Assembly: GCA_001414485.1 (NCBI GenBank) | Contig: LLEY01000028.1 | Location: 310,001 to 374,000, forward strand | Direction of reading: 5' to 3' | Source of the DNA: Calycina herbarum | Lineage: Eukaryota; Ascomycota; Leotiomycetes; Helotiales; Pezizellaceae | DNA length: 64,000 nucleotides | Part shown: piece after piece, positions 44,567 through 55,526 of the stretch | Numbering within the stretch: position 1 is the first letter of the stretch | Layout of the letters: each line of letters starts with the position of its first letter | Notes under the pieces: model-generated | Databases searched by the model: none | Seen by the model: the letters and a program-made list of their open reading frames with translations, nothing else | Told to the model about the DNA's origin: nothing | Translations under genes and position numbers: made by a program

Positions 44567-45087
44567 CAGTGAGTTGCAAGTTAAGCTTAAATTTGCCCAT
44601 TTTTTTTATAATCCAACCTTTTTTTTATTAAGGCTTTCTCTCTCTTTTCTTTAGAAGACAGAAAATAAAAGTACTCTAAAAGAGACGAGGTCTAGCTAGA
44701 AAGAAGCGCTATATCTAATTATCTCTCTTCTATATAATGTATTAATTCAAAGTAAGTATAATAAAAGTAAACTAAAAGATAAATAATTCTTAAAATAACC
44801 TCTTTTCTTAAAAAAGATTTCACTACCCCTATAAGGTTAACAGGCTATACTAAGACCCTATAAAAATCAAGATAGATATAAAATTGTCTATTTTTGTCTT
44901 ATAAAGTTTATAGAGTATAAGGGGAGATATAAGCCTCTTCTTTCCTATTCTTATAAATAGTATATTATATGTTATTATTAATCAATAGATAAAAGAGTAC
45001 CTAAAAGGGGGGAAATCAAGGAATTTTCTCAAAAAGCTCAGATTACAAAAAAAGTAGGCAAATTCAAGCTTAACTCGCAACTCACTG
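44567..45087. mobile_element. MITE, 521 bp, 33-bp inverted repeats, TA target-site duplication (Tc1/mariner type)
   Basis: The left end (44567-44599, CAGTGAGTTGCAAGTTAAGC...) and the inverse complement of the right end (45055-45087, CAGTGAGTTGCGAGTTAAGC...) match at 30 of 33 positions, and all three differences are transitions. TA lies immediately outside both ends (44565-44566 and 45088-45089), the target of Tc1/mariner/pogo transposases. The interior is about 70 percent AT with no transposase, so it is non-autonomous. A related end occurs at 22442. Confidence 0.8.
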
Positions 45088-45563
45088 TATCTGAGAAGGT
45101 TTAGAAGGAGAAAGTTAGGTTCTTGATCCTCCTAAATCATCTCGGAGAAATCGTTCGTTCGTAAGAGTGCGAGCCATCGTTCTTCGTACAGGACGATTTT
45201 AGTCTAGCGGTACCACTAACGCTGCTATAGCTCTACAACTACAGCGAACAAGTCTAATTACCCTGTCGCGGAACTCTACAGAATCTCAGGTGTTCGATGC
45301 TTTTCACATATCGCAGGCTACTGTCTAGTAGCTATCGCTAGCATTTCCTTCGTACAGTTTGATGGAATTGATCATGAGCGGGTGCTGTTGTCCAACCGAG
45401 ATTCCATTATGAACAGTCTCTCCACTTACACGGAAAGTCGATTGAAACGAGTGTGCCCAAACACTGTTTTAACATGCCCTCAGAGATGCCCACTCGACGA
45501 GTTAAGGGGTTTTTACAATCTGATGTGAGCGCATTAAATTACATCCGACCTATGGTTCCGCCC

Positions 45564-45961
45564 AGCTATACTATCCCATTTTCCTAAGGTTTTCATATTT
45601 CTCCCTGAGGCTTTTGTAGGCTTCTGTGTGTTATCTAGTATTGATTTGGTGACTGATTTGGATAAAATATCGCTATAGTACTTCGGAACTCGCAATGAGC
45701 AATGGAGGCACTGTAGCTAGTTTTTTTAATAAGCTGAGAATTTAACATAATATAGTCGGCCAAGCTATACTCTCCATTTTCCTAAGGTTTTCATATGTAT
45801 CCCTAAGGCTTCTGTAGGCTTCTGTGTGTTATCTAGTATTGATTTGGTGACTGATTTGGATAAAATATCGCTATAGTACTTCGGCACTCGCAATGAGCAA
45901 TGGAGGCACTGTAGCTAGTTTTTTTTTGATAAGCTGAAAATTTAACATAGTATAGTCGGAT
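45564..45961 (+). repeat. tandem direct duplication, two copies of about 199 bp
   Basis: Copy 1 is about 45564-45762 and copy 2 about 45763-45961, beginning AGCTATACT and ending TATAGTCGG. Differences are concentrated in the first 60 bases; the central 110 bases (TTATCTAGTATTGATTTGGT onward) are nearly identical. It is non-coding in all frames. Confidence 0.85.
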
Positions 45962-46763
45962 CCCTATTTGTCAGTCATAGTTACCAGGGTGATAAAGAGA
46001 CTTTGCGTGCAATTAGACCAAGTCGATGTGAGTTTGGAACTGGAAGCGTTAAATCAACGAATCTGGGGAACGACCGTCTCTCTTTTCTAGATTTTTAATA
46101 TATATCAAGTCTCACTGTAGAGTCTTTGGCCGTTATTTACTGCAACCTTTACTGCTGAGTCTTTTAATTTTGTTAGAGAGGGACTTTGGGAATAAAATAG
46201 CGGATTGATATTTTGTTATAGAGAGCTTGCGAAGGTTTCTAAGGACCTTGATAGTATGTTGCAATTACAATAGATTATATGTTGGGGTTTCAAGAATATT
46301 ATATTGTTCTTATCTAATTTTTGGATATTGCCTATTGACCAGCCATCGCTGAACAATTAAGTGCCTCAAATCCTTTGATATACCCTGCATTACGTTGTGC
46401 AGGCTAGAACCTTTTTGAGAAATTTGGGATCATAGGAGTCTAGTTGGTCCACGAGACGTGAAGCTGGCTTTCCCTTATCGTCTATTAACATACCTTTCCA
46501 TGCTTTTAGATTGCGCTTATAGAGTGCCCGCACTTTCCTTTCATTTCAATAATTCTTTAGCTGCTCAATTGTCCTGCTTCCAAGGTTCGGCTCCATTATC
46601 GGCATCACCCCCCTTTTCCGGTCCGGCCTCCGAAGCTTCCTGGCACGTCACACAAGAATCCATCGCCTGGGCTAACTCTAATTCGCATTTACTGAGCCAT
46701 CTAGTCATCGCAACGCAACCCCAAGCCGATGATTGAACGAAATCTCTACGATTGAAAGCCATC

Positions 46764-48521
46764 ATGGCATCTTCATCTTCACTCCAAGTTGTCGCACAAA
46801 ACACGACCGAATCGCGAACCCCTCCCTTGGAAACCTCCCCGCATTCTAGTGAGACGTCGCATACCCGACTTACTCCCAATTCGGACTCGGAGGACGAAGA
46901 TGATTTCGCGATTGACGATGGGGATGGGGATGAGAGCTATAACATGTTGAGGGTTCGGGGGGAGGGGAGGGAGAAAGTGTGGGATGCGGAAGAGGACGGG
47001 AGTGATGCGGGTGAGGGGGATGAAGAGGATGGTCGCGATGGAGGGAGGAGAAGGAGAGCCAGTGTTTCGACTGTGCAGTCTTATCAGTTGTATACCCCGG
47101 ATGAGGAGAAAGAGGTGGTCAGGATTTTTGACAAGAAATTGGTGTTGTTTGTTGCGCTTTTATACATGCTGTCGTTTCTTGACCGCTCCAGTCAGTGTTT
47201 CCCTTCCCTATTTACTAGAACTGGACCTGATATTGTGTCACTAGATATTGGAAATGCCAAAATTGCAGGGCTGGATGTGGATCTCGAACTCGATTCTACG
47301 CGATACGAATGGGTTATTACGGCTTTCTATATTGCATACATATCATTTGAGTGGATGTCTATCTTGTGGAAGTTGATCCCGGCACATATCTATGTTACGG
47401 CAATTGTACTATCTTGGGGACTCGTCGCATCTCTACAATCGATTACTACATCTTTCGAGGGCCTGTTGGTTCTACGTGTCTTATTGGGGATCGGAGAAGC
47501 AGGATTTACGGGAATCCCATACTACTTGTCGTTCTTTTTCAAGAGAGAGGAATTGGCTTTGAGGACAGGATACTTTATTTCAGCTGCTCCATTTGCGACA
47601 TCATTTGCAAGCACGTTGGCATGGGCGATTATAAAATTGGGAAAACATTCTCCTATCGCATCATGGAGATTACTTTTCCTGTTGGAGGGATTTCCTAGTG
47701 TGCTAGTTGCGGTAATAGCATGGCACATCATCCCAGATTCTCCTTCAGCAGCACGATATCTTACGCAGCGACAAAAACGTATCGCTCGCTTGCGTCTTCG
47801 TTCTCAAACACCCAAATCGTCACAGACCCGTGGTCTGAACAAATCCGAAATCATACACACCCTCACAGATATCAAAACATATATCACGGCCCTAATATTC
47901 TTCTTCACCAATCTCGCTTTCTCTTCACTCCCCGTTTTTCTGCCGACAATTGTTCATGAAATGGGTCACAGTGTGAGCGTTTCTCAAGCGCTTTGCGCGC
48001 CGCCATATCTTCTCTCCTTCGTTGTAGTACTGCTAACCTCCTACCTCTCCGACAAATACCGTACCCGGTCCTACTTTGTTCTCGGCCATGCCCTTCTCTC
48101 TGCGATAGGCTACGCTCTCCTTGCGCTCTCCTCCTACTTCCACCTCCCGCCAGTAATTCGTTATCTAGCCCTTTTCCCCGCCTCCATGGGCTTCTTCAGC
48201 GTCGTCACATTAACGATAACTTGGGCGATCAACAACGAAGCCTCGGAATCGGGACGTGGTGTTGGATTTGCTGTCCTACAAATTATTGGACAGTGCGGAC
48301 CGCTAGTTGGGATAAGATTGTATCCTGAAGAGGAGGCGCCATATTATGTCAGGGGTATGGGGGTGTGCGCTTGTAGCATGGTGTTGGTGGGAGTTCTATC
48401 TTTAGGATTGAGGTGGTACTTGGTGAGGTTGAATGGAAAGGGGGAGAGGATGGAGGAGGTTGAGTATGGGAAGATTGGGGAGGATGGGAGGAGGAGGGAG
48501 AGGTTTAGGTATATGCTTTGA
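46764..48521 (+). CDS. MFS transporter, anion:cation symporter (allantoate/vitamin permease-like) family
   Basis: This is a 12-helix permease of the fungal ACS family (Dal5/Tna1/Vht1-like), importing an organic anion or vitamin of unknown identity. Exons are 46764-47190 and 47245-48521, giving 567 residues. The 54-base intron (47191-47244, GTCAGT...CACTAG) is in frame and stop-free. Removing it restores the family signature FLDRSNIGNAKIAGL in TM1/loop 1. The start is ATG 46764 in a good context (CCATCATGG). The first 110 residues are acidic and disordered. Other marks are YEWVITAFYIAYISFE, LRVLLGIGEAGFTGIPYYLSFFFKREELALRTGYF, WRLLFLLEGFPSV, FLPTIVHEMGHS, LVGIRLYPEEEAPYYVRGM. The C-terminus is charged and cytosolic. 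Confidence 0.92.
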   Translation: MASSSSLQVVAQNTTESRTPPLETSPHSSETSHTRLTPNSDSEDEDDFAIDDGDGDESYNMLRVRGEGREKVWDAEEDGSDAGEGDEEDGRDGGRRRRASVSTVQSYQLYTPDEEKEVVRIFDKKLVLFVALLYMLSFLDRSSQCFPSLFTRTGPDIVSLDIGNAKIAGLDVDLELDSTRYEWVITAFYIAYISFEWMSILWKLIPAHIYVTAIVLSWGLVASLQSITTSFEGLLVLRVLLGIGEAGFTGIPYYLSFFFKREELALRTGYFISAAPFATSFASTLAWAIIKLGKHSPIASWRLLFLLEGFPSVLVAVIAWHIIPDSPSAARYLTQRQKRIARLRLRSQTPKSSQTRGLNKSEIIHTLTDIKTYITALIFFFTNLAFSSLPVFLPTIVHEMGHSVSVSQALCAPPYLLSFVVVLLTSYLSDKYRTRSYFVLGHALLSAIGYALLALSSYFHLPPVIRYLALFPASMGFFSVVTLTITWAINNEASESGRGVGFAVLQIIGQCGPLVGIRLYPEEEAPYYVRGMGVCACSMVLVGVLSLGLRWYLVRLNGKGERMEEVEYGKIGEDGRRRERFRYML

Positions 48522-49326
48522 TTGCTTTTTGGATATCTTGATGATATTTTTCTCTAGTCCTTTTCATGTCGAATGATATTGTCGGTCTTTGCAAATTGGG
48601 TTTGCGTAAGTTTGGCTGATGATTCAAACAGTCTTCATCTCTCTCTTCTCTTATGTTTATACCCTATGTTCTCTCTTTCTTCGCGCCCAGATGCTACGGA
48701 GCTATGCTCCGCGACATTTGTTCTTCGCTACTGCTTGATTATGTCATGGGTTTCGGAAGCTTATTTGGTGGTATGTAGTTCATACCCCTAAATGTTAGCT
48801 TACGAGATCTACACATTCTAGTCGAACTCGTGTATCAATTATTGACAAACGAGTGCGAGATCTGCTTTTGAGTTTGATTCCCGCTCCTAATATTCCTACT
48901 CTACATGTCGCCATGATTTTTATCGCGCGCGGCGCATTTGAGCGCGTTCATTGGAGAAATAGGGGAATGCGAAAAGCGGGGCTTCGCTCGAGCTTATTGG
49001 TAGTCCCGCCTTGCGGACGTAAGATTCTACCCCTTGTATATTTTTATCGAGAATCGAAAGATGGCATGTTATCCATGGGATTTTCAGTATGGTGAGAGGC
49101 TGTGCTTGGTGTTTTGGGGTTGTAGGCGGTGGTTTATTTCATCCGTCTACTCTGTTTGTGGAGCTTGGAATGCTTGGTAGAGAATCGCACATGTTGCAGA
49201 GGAATATAAGTATATCTTTTTCTCCCATGTTGCTTCCTGACAAAGAGTACAACTCAGTGCACCTTATCCATCTGACAAAAGTCTCTTCGAAGTTCAAAGA
49301 ATCTCATAAAATTTAAATTCAGCGAA
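48522..49326. other. intergenic region
   Basis: 3' flank of the MFS gene and promoter of the RTA1-like gene, in tandem orientation. No other feature is recognised. Confidence 0.5.
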
Positions 49327-50277
49327 ATGGCACCTAAAATCATTACCCCGTCTTGTCAACCTTACGATCCCAGAATCCCAAACGCTTTCGGATACCAACC
49401 AGCTCTCGCACCAGGAATCGCTTTCACTGTCCTCTTTTTTCTTTCGGCTGTAACACATCTTTTCCAAGCCATTCGTTACAGATTTATCTGGCTTGGACTC
49501 TTCGTCGTTGGAGCTGGATGCGAGTGCTTGGGATGGATTGGACGGATAGCAGCACATAAATGCGCTTATTCTCCCCCTATGTTTACGATGCAAATTTCGC
49601 TCTTGATTTTCGGTGAGTCCCACTTATTATGAACTTGAAATTTTTTGATACATGAATGGAAGCTGACTATGAATATAGCACCCGCATGGACAACAGCTGG
49701 TATATACGTTATTCTCTTCCGTCTGATCCCAATCCTCGGACCAAAAAGTTCGCCCTTCCCCGCAAAAACATGTCTCCTCGTCTGTCTCGGAATTGACATT
49801 CTCTCTCTCGCCCTCCAAGCTGCAGGCGGTGGTCTCGCAGGTCGTGCATTCAGCGCAGGCTTCGATACCCAACCTGGTGTTTACACCATGGTTTCTGGAA
49901 TCCTTGTTCAACTACTTTCTACTCTCACTTACTCGGTCTTCATGGCAATCGTGTTTGTGAGAGCTAAAGCAGGGATTTTGGGAAATAAATCATTGAAGTG
50001 GCTGAGTGTTGCGATGATTGCGACGATTCTTTGTATGATTGGACGGAATGTTTATAGAGCTATAGAGCTGCTTGAGGGGTGGAGGGGGATGTTGAATACC
50101 CAGGAACGGTGGCTTATTGGTCTTGATGGGGTTTTGATGCTTGTTGCTGTTTACGTGTTGAATGTGCTGAATCCTGGGAGATTGTTGAGGAATGCTGTTA
50201 AGACGAAGGGAGTGGTTGGCGAGACGGAAGACTTGAGGGAGAAGGGGAGTAGATCTAAGGCGTCCGATAGTGTTTGA
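49327..50277 (+). CDS. RTA1-like (lipid-translocating exporter family) membrane protein
   Basis: RTA1/RSB1 family proteins are seven-helix fungal membrane proteins linked to resistance to 7-aminocholesterol and to sphingoid-base export. Exons are 49327-49612 and 49679-50277 (intron 49613-49678), giving 294 residues. The start MAPKIITPSC lies 5' of TM1 (ALAPGIAFTVLFFLSAVTHLFQ). Family marks are LGLFVVGAGCECLGWIGRIAAH, then across the splice LLIFAPAWTTAGIYVILFRLI, LGIDILSLALQAAGGGLAG, GILVQLLSTLTYSVFMAIVF, the charged block CMIGRNVYRAIELLEGW and LIGLDGVLMLVAVYVLNVLNPGRLL. All are in the expected order. The tail is short and charged. The substrate is unknown. Confidence 0.92.
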
Positions 50278-51158
50278 GGGTTAAACGAAATAAGAATAGA
50301 CTGGCGCACATTAATATCTGGGTATTTAATTATATAGAAAGCAATCCGATTAATTTTCTGTTAACCTTTGGTGGCATTCTCGCTTTCCTCCTGATTTCTC
50401 TCCAAAAACGGAGCGATTGCTCTCGTTCAAATGCTTTCCAGGCAACAAACAGAGATGGTTAGGTTAGCGTGAGGACTCGAGGTGGCTCCTTCCCTTTCAG
50501 CAAGCTCTTCCCTCCCGCCCACGCAGAGACAAATGCGACGCTCGCCAACCCCAAAAATTGCCACTTTCTTTTTATCTTTTCTTGTGTCGGTCTCATTGAA
50601 AGAAAATAGTCATCATTTATTATACACGTAACCCCAAAAAGGTGTACGAGATGGTTTAGGGCACTGCAATTAAGATTCGCATTTAATTCCATTCTCCTGA
50701 ATAGTTCAGCACAGCATCATCTACTAGAGATTTTTCAGGTTTACTTTGAGGCCAGAGTTATGCTGTCGCGCGAGAGAGCCCAAGAAAAGTGTTCTCCTGT
50801 ACTGTTGCAGTGTTGGGTCTATCCACTACCAGCTCTCTCCCCAACTACAACCAGAGGCTGAATCTAGCTTCGGGAAAACTTTCCATTTTATGATGCATGT
50901 CATCGCACCTGCCTCGCCTGCTTAAAAGTCTTCCACATTCTGTGATGTCGGTTCAGCAACTCCTCCCTGGTAGCTAGGTAGTTGATTCGACTTCCCCGGG
51001 AAAAATTCACTATATGACCATCACGCCTGCCGTATTTCTTCAAATAGGTGGGCAGGCAGAGTTATTTGACTTTTGTTTTGTCACAGCAGTTCATCCCGTC
51101 GAACATGTTGGGGGTCTAATGCAAAATATCGTTGCAGTCATAATTCCACAACATTGTA
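50278..51158. other. intergenic region
   Basis: I see no gene, RNA or repeat. It separates two plus-strand genes. Confidence 0.5.
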
Positions 51159-52602
51159 ATGGACAATATTTTCATGAACAATATGCTTCCTTTCCAACCC
51201 CGACCAACCTCACCAATTACTGCAGTATCCCTTTCCCCAGCAATAGGGCACCGCTATACCCCCTCGCCACCACCACCCTCAATCTGCCGTCTCCCAGTAA
51301 TCAGCGAAAACCCCCCCTTACGAAGATGTTCTGAGCCAGACCTCTCTTCCACCCTCCATGTCCGCAAAAACCGACAACCCCACGACCCTCGAAAATCCAA
51401 AAGCGTATACTGGTCCAAAACAACAACTTTACCATCTACCCCGCCTCGGAGATCCTCCCTCGGGAATCCACCATTATCACAAACCACGAATATCACTCCA
51501 CCACCTCGGCCTCCTTCAAGGAAAAGTAGCAGAGAGCGGACGTTTATCCCACAGGAATTACCCGATGCTAGTATAGGAGGATATGCGAAGTTGCTTGTTA
51601 ACAATTCGACGATCAAACATGCTCTGCAGTCCGAGGAGGATTTGGGGACTTTCTTGGGGGATTTTAAAAGGTGGAAGGAGGAGACTCATAGGGCTATGGG
51701 TGGTGATGGGTATTTGGTTGTTGATGTTTCGGGGTTGAGTTGTGCGACTTGTAAGGCTGCGGTTTTGAGGGAGAGAAACAGGGTTAGTTCTTTCTCAATT
51801 TTGTGGTTGTAATAAAGCAGAATGTGAGTGTTGTTTGTACTAACTTTTTGTTCAACAGGCCTTTCCAAAATGGGCTTATAGGAAGACCAAAGATATACTG
51901 AAAATGGTGACAGAAGAGGAACATAGTCCTTCGGTATTCATCTCTTCTTTCAAGTGTTTTACAGCGGGAAGAAGCTAACAGGGACAAAAGTGTATCAAAT
52001 TCCGAAGTGAGAACGACCCATATCTTCGAAACGGGACCTATATTCGTCTCGTCTCAATCACCTCCCCACTTTCGTTAAATTGTCTCGCTCCCGCGATAAT
52101 CGCCCTTCGAAATGTCAGCCCTGCATTGGATGGCATCCAGGTCGATCTCCGAATTCCTCCAGACTCATCAATTCCAGTTCCTCCATTACCTACCTCTCAT
52201 TGTTCCTCACCCCAGCTGACATTGAGCTACTCACCTAATAGTCCCGCCCTCCCTTCAAGCCGGTTTTCCGAAGGACGAAGATCAATTTATAGCGATGCTC
52301 CAGTTAGAATTGGCTCGCCCGTACCTCCTTCGCTAAGATCTGCTTCGCCAACCTCAACAAGATGTTCCCCGCAAAACCCACGATCGTCATTTTCAGATCA
52401 TGAATTTCGTATTCTTTCTAGGTCGGAATGTTCACGGATGGCGCATTGCTTTCGGATGTTGGAAGGTATGCTACCATTTGAGAGACGACTGAAGCTTCTT
52501 GGAATGGAGTTTCATGGAGGTTTGGGTGGGAGACTTGGGAGACATTGGGAGGTGAAGCGGAGAGGTTGGTGGGTTGGAGCACAGCCTGGTCGGTTGGGCT
52601 GA
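51159..52602 (+). CDS. hypothetical protein, 436 aa, disordered ends with a conserved-looking core
   Basis: I do not recognise the family. Exons are 51159-51782, 51859-51933 and 51991-52602 (introns 51783-51858 and 51934-51990, both with CTAAC-type branch sites), and the frame continues across both. Residues 1-140 are Pro/Ser/Arg-rich and disordered. Residues 145-300 look folded: YAKLLVNNSTIKHALQ, DLGTFLGDFKRWKEETHRAMG, YLVVDVSGLSCATCKAAVLR with a CxxC pair, FPKWAYRKTKDILKMVTEE. After that come YLRNGTYIRLVSI and a Ser/Pro-rich region. The C-terminal 45 residues are Gly/Arg-rich and may be an artefact: a GT at 52468 could start another intron. No signal peptide or membrane segment is seen. Confidence 0.6.
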
Positions 52603-53143
52603 TGTGATGCGTGCCCGAGATGGGATTTGAAGCTTTGGGAAGCAAATAATGGAAGGGAGCTGAGTGAGTGCGCGCATTACACTTTTTGCGGTCGAAACCC
52701 GTGTGTACAGTTCATTAGCTATCAGGTGTAAGGTTGGAAAATATTTAAACCTGAGTGGATAGAGAAAAGAGCTCCTTTTTAGATAACGAAATGTGATAAC
52801 AATGGCTCAAATCTGTATCAGTGTTGTGAGAAAAAAATACGTACCACACTAATGAGTCTCACTGAAGCTTCAAACTTCTCCTGCCTGAGGTTGTCTCCAA
52901 AACCTGGCTTCTTCTAAGGAGGCAAAGTGACATGAACTCTTGAATTATGTAATTAAGATAACTCAACTAATCTGTAGCTCTAACAAATGGACTTTGTTGT
53001 CCATAAAACAAGACCTGACCCCAGGTTCCAAAACGCCCACTGCTCTGTAGCCCCAACACCGTCCTTGAAATCCAAACTTATTTGTTAGTTTAGCGAATAT
53101 GTAAATCCAACCTTTCTCTAATATACAACCCTTATTCCACGAC
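52603..53143. other. convergent intergenic region
   Basis: It lies between the 3' ends of two converging genes. No feature is recognised. Confidence 0.5.
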
Positions 53144-55526
53144 TCATAAATCGCCGAAAGTCCCTTTCCTCCCCCTCTCAGTCTGCAACTGAGAAGGACT
53201 ATTCAAAATCGGCACTCCGCTCACAGGTTTCCTTCTAGTAGATGCCAGTTGTGAACTCAAACTCGCCAGTCCACGACTAGGTGCCGCTCTTCCTTCTCCG
53301 GGTAATTCCGCTGGACCTTCGGGTTGTGTATTACTAATTTCCAACGCACGATTCTCGTCCAGGGTACTCATGGCCATTCCACTCTGGCCTTCTAACCATC
53401 CTCCCCCTATTCCTGACCAAGCGGGACTCCATCCTCGACCATCGATCCCTGAGCCACGCCAGCCATCATTGTCGTTTAGTGCTCCGCTTATGGCACCGGT
53501 GAGTCCGAAGGATGTATGCTTGTTTGAAGTTGTTGTTGCGGGCGTTGAATCCCGTTTCGTTGATTTTGGAGGGGGCAAAGGATGAAGCGAGGCTTGAGAT
53601 GGTTGCCGTGCGTATGCGGCGTTATCGCTATATGTCGTGTCGTCGCTGTCTAATCGACCTCTCCCTGACCCGCTTTCTATGCTTTCGCGGTGAGCTTCTC
53701 GTTCCAGAGGGTGAACTGGTCTCTGGAGGTTGAAAGCTTGCGTCATTGGCGTAGGTGTGCCTCGTAGACTCGAGACGTTGGAGTTACTCGAGTTACTTGC
53801 GTAGTGGTAGGAATGAGGTACAGGGGCGGTGATGTTTCGTGATTGTTGGTTAACGGGTGTGTTATGCATACTAGAAATCTCACTCCGAACAGCGCGAAGA
53901 CGAGGGGGTTCCCAGTCTTCTGTTTGGACTGGATGTGCCATTTGTTTGAAAGATTCGATTTTGGCTTCGCGGAGAGCTTCGGATCTCGCTTCTCGGTCTG
54001 AGCTTCTACCGTGGGGAATGGCTAGTGCGGTTGCAGTATGTAGCCGCGGTCGAGAATGCTCACTTTCCGTATCGGAGTGATCGAAATTGTGGTGTTCTCG
54101 TACTGCTTCCGACCAAGAGCGGGAGAAATCATCGATTTCGTCTACTAGCTGCTCGTCTACTAAAGGCATGCTTTGTTCGCGAGTACTCTCAAGGGGTGCT
54201 GGAGATGGGGTTTGATTTCGAGGTGGTCCGGAATAACGTGAGCGCTGGGAAAGAGGTTTAGGGGCGACTTGATATTCATTTCTGTCGGAAAAGGGATTGT
54301 TGCGGGCAACATCTTCGAAGTCATCTGGTGCTACTGATGGTCCTTGAGGGTGCTCATCAGCAAATGGACTGCCTCGAGCTATCGTAGAGAAAGAAGCTCC
54401 TGGTCTATGCATCATCCCCCCTGGTCCTCCAGCGGCTTGATATGAAGTATCAGTAGCGAAGTTGCGTGCGTTGTCGGGATGACCCGTCATGGGCGAAACA
54501 ATATCGTCCAAATTGGATTGTCTGACTGGTTTGAATGACGCTGGGCGTGGGCCGAAAATATCTCGCTTCCTCGAACTGAAGTTATTGTAAGCATGTATAC
54601 TCAAATCCAAGCTCCAGAGGTAACTTACTTGAAGAACGAAGACTTTCTCCTGCCTTGGTCATGTCGCTGGCGACGACGTAGACACCAGAAACCAAAAGCC
54701 CCTACTAAAGCTAACCCAGCTAAGCCAGCAACTGTCCCTCCCGCTACCGTTCCTGGATTTGCACTTGATCCCGTTGGAGCTTGGGCCGTTCCTTGTGCTG
54801 CTGAGACTGGTGATACCTTTCCTGCTCCTATAACTGTCGTTTCGGTTGCAAAAGGGGCAACTGTTAATGCACCCGATGAGCGTACAGTTCCTGATGAAGC
54901 GACTGGTGCCGCGTTGAATGTCACACCCGTGAACACCACTTGTAATTTGACATCTGACGGTTGACCAATATATGCAGTCTCAATCGAAGTAGCTGAAGCT
55001 GGGTCTCCGCACAAGTACTGGGAATATCCTCCCGCATACGAATTCTTGTAACATAGGTCTTTTCCTGCACTGGAAATAGTTAGCTTTATCTTCCTCGGGT
55101 TTCCCATCCTACTCACCACTTCACTACACCATCATTTACAATAGCTGACGTCGACTCCCAGCCCGGACTCTTATTGTCTATACATGTTGTATATACCCCT
55201 TGTGTACATGGCCCATCAGTCGTACAGCATCCTACAAGTGCATGCATTGTATCGTGGACACACGATGATCCACTGGCACATTCCGCTGGGTATGCCAAAT
55301 TTCCTCCTGCCCATCCACATACGGCCACAGCTACAGAACCCCTCTTGAATAGCTTTGCTGGATCACTGGGCGTTCCCGTTGGTCGAGGCGTCCATTCATC
55401 TGCCACATACGCCGCCGTTTTCGCAGGTTCAGCCCAAGGCATCGCATTTGTGAGACCCAACACCACCGAGAACAAGAGGGCAACAGAGGAAGGCGGCATA
55501 GCGAAAAGATTGATTGCGATAGCCAT
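53144..55526 (-). CDS. single-pass surface protein with Cys-rich ectodomain and long cytosolic tail (sensor-like)
   Basis: The layout is that of a type I membrane sensor or adhesin; no characterised family is recognised. Exons are 55526-55117, 55069-54629 and 54575-53144 (introns 55070-55116 and 54576-54628), giving 760 residues. The start MAIAINLFAM is followed by a signal peptide to about residue 28. The ectodomain has ten Cys at 70, 83, 89, 100, 101, 107, 115, 137, 143 and 157, including CCTTDGPCTQGVYTTC. A Ser/Thr/Ala-rich stalk (190-242) leads to a transmembrane helix GTVAGLAGLALVGAFGFWC (about 248-266) and the stop-transfer sequence LRRRQRH. The tail of about 490 residues is disordered and Ser/Arg-rich, with likely phosphorylation sites. 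It resembles WSC/Mid2-type sensors in plan only. The upstream frame extends without ATG support. Confidence 0.8.

Larger units (their letters stand above)
44012..46763. other. AT-rich repeat island
   Basis: No annotated gene is recognised. It holds the 521-bp MITE (44567-45087), an ATG-less open frame (45220-45528), a 199-bp tandem duplication (45564-45961) and AT-rich sequence up to the next promoter. Confidence 0.65.

Noticed and set aside
48800..48900. B-box-like GAGTTTGATTCCCGCTCC, possible tRNA
   Set aside because: No matching A box or cloverleaf arms upstream.
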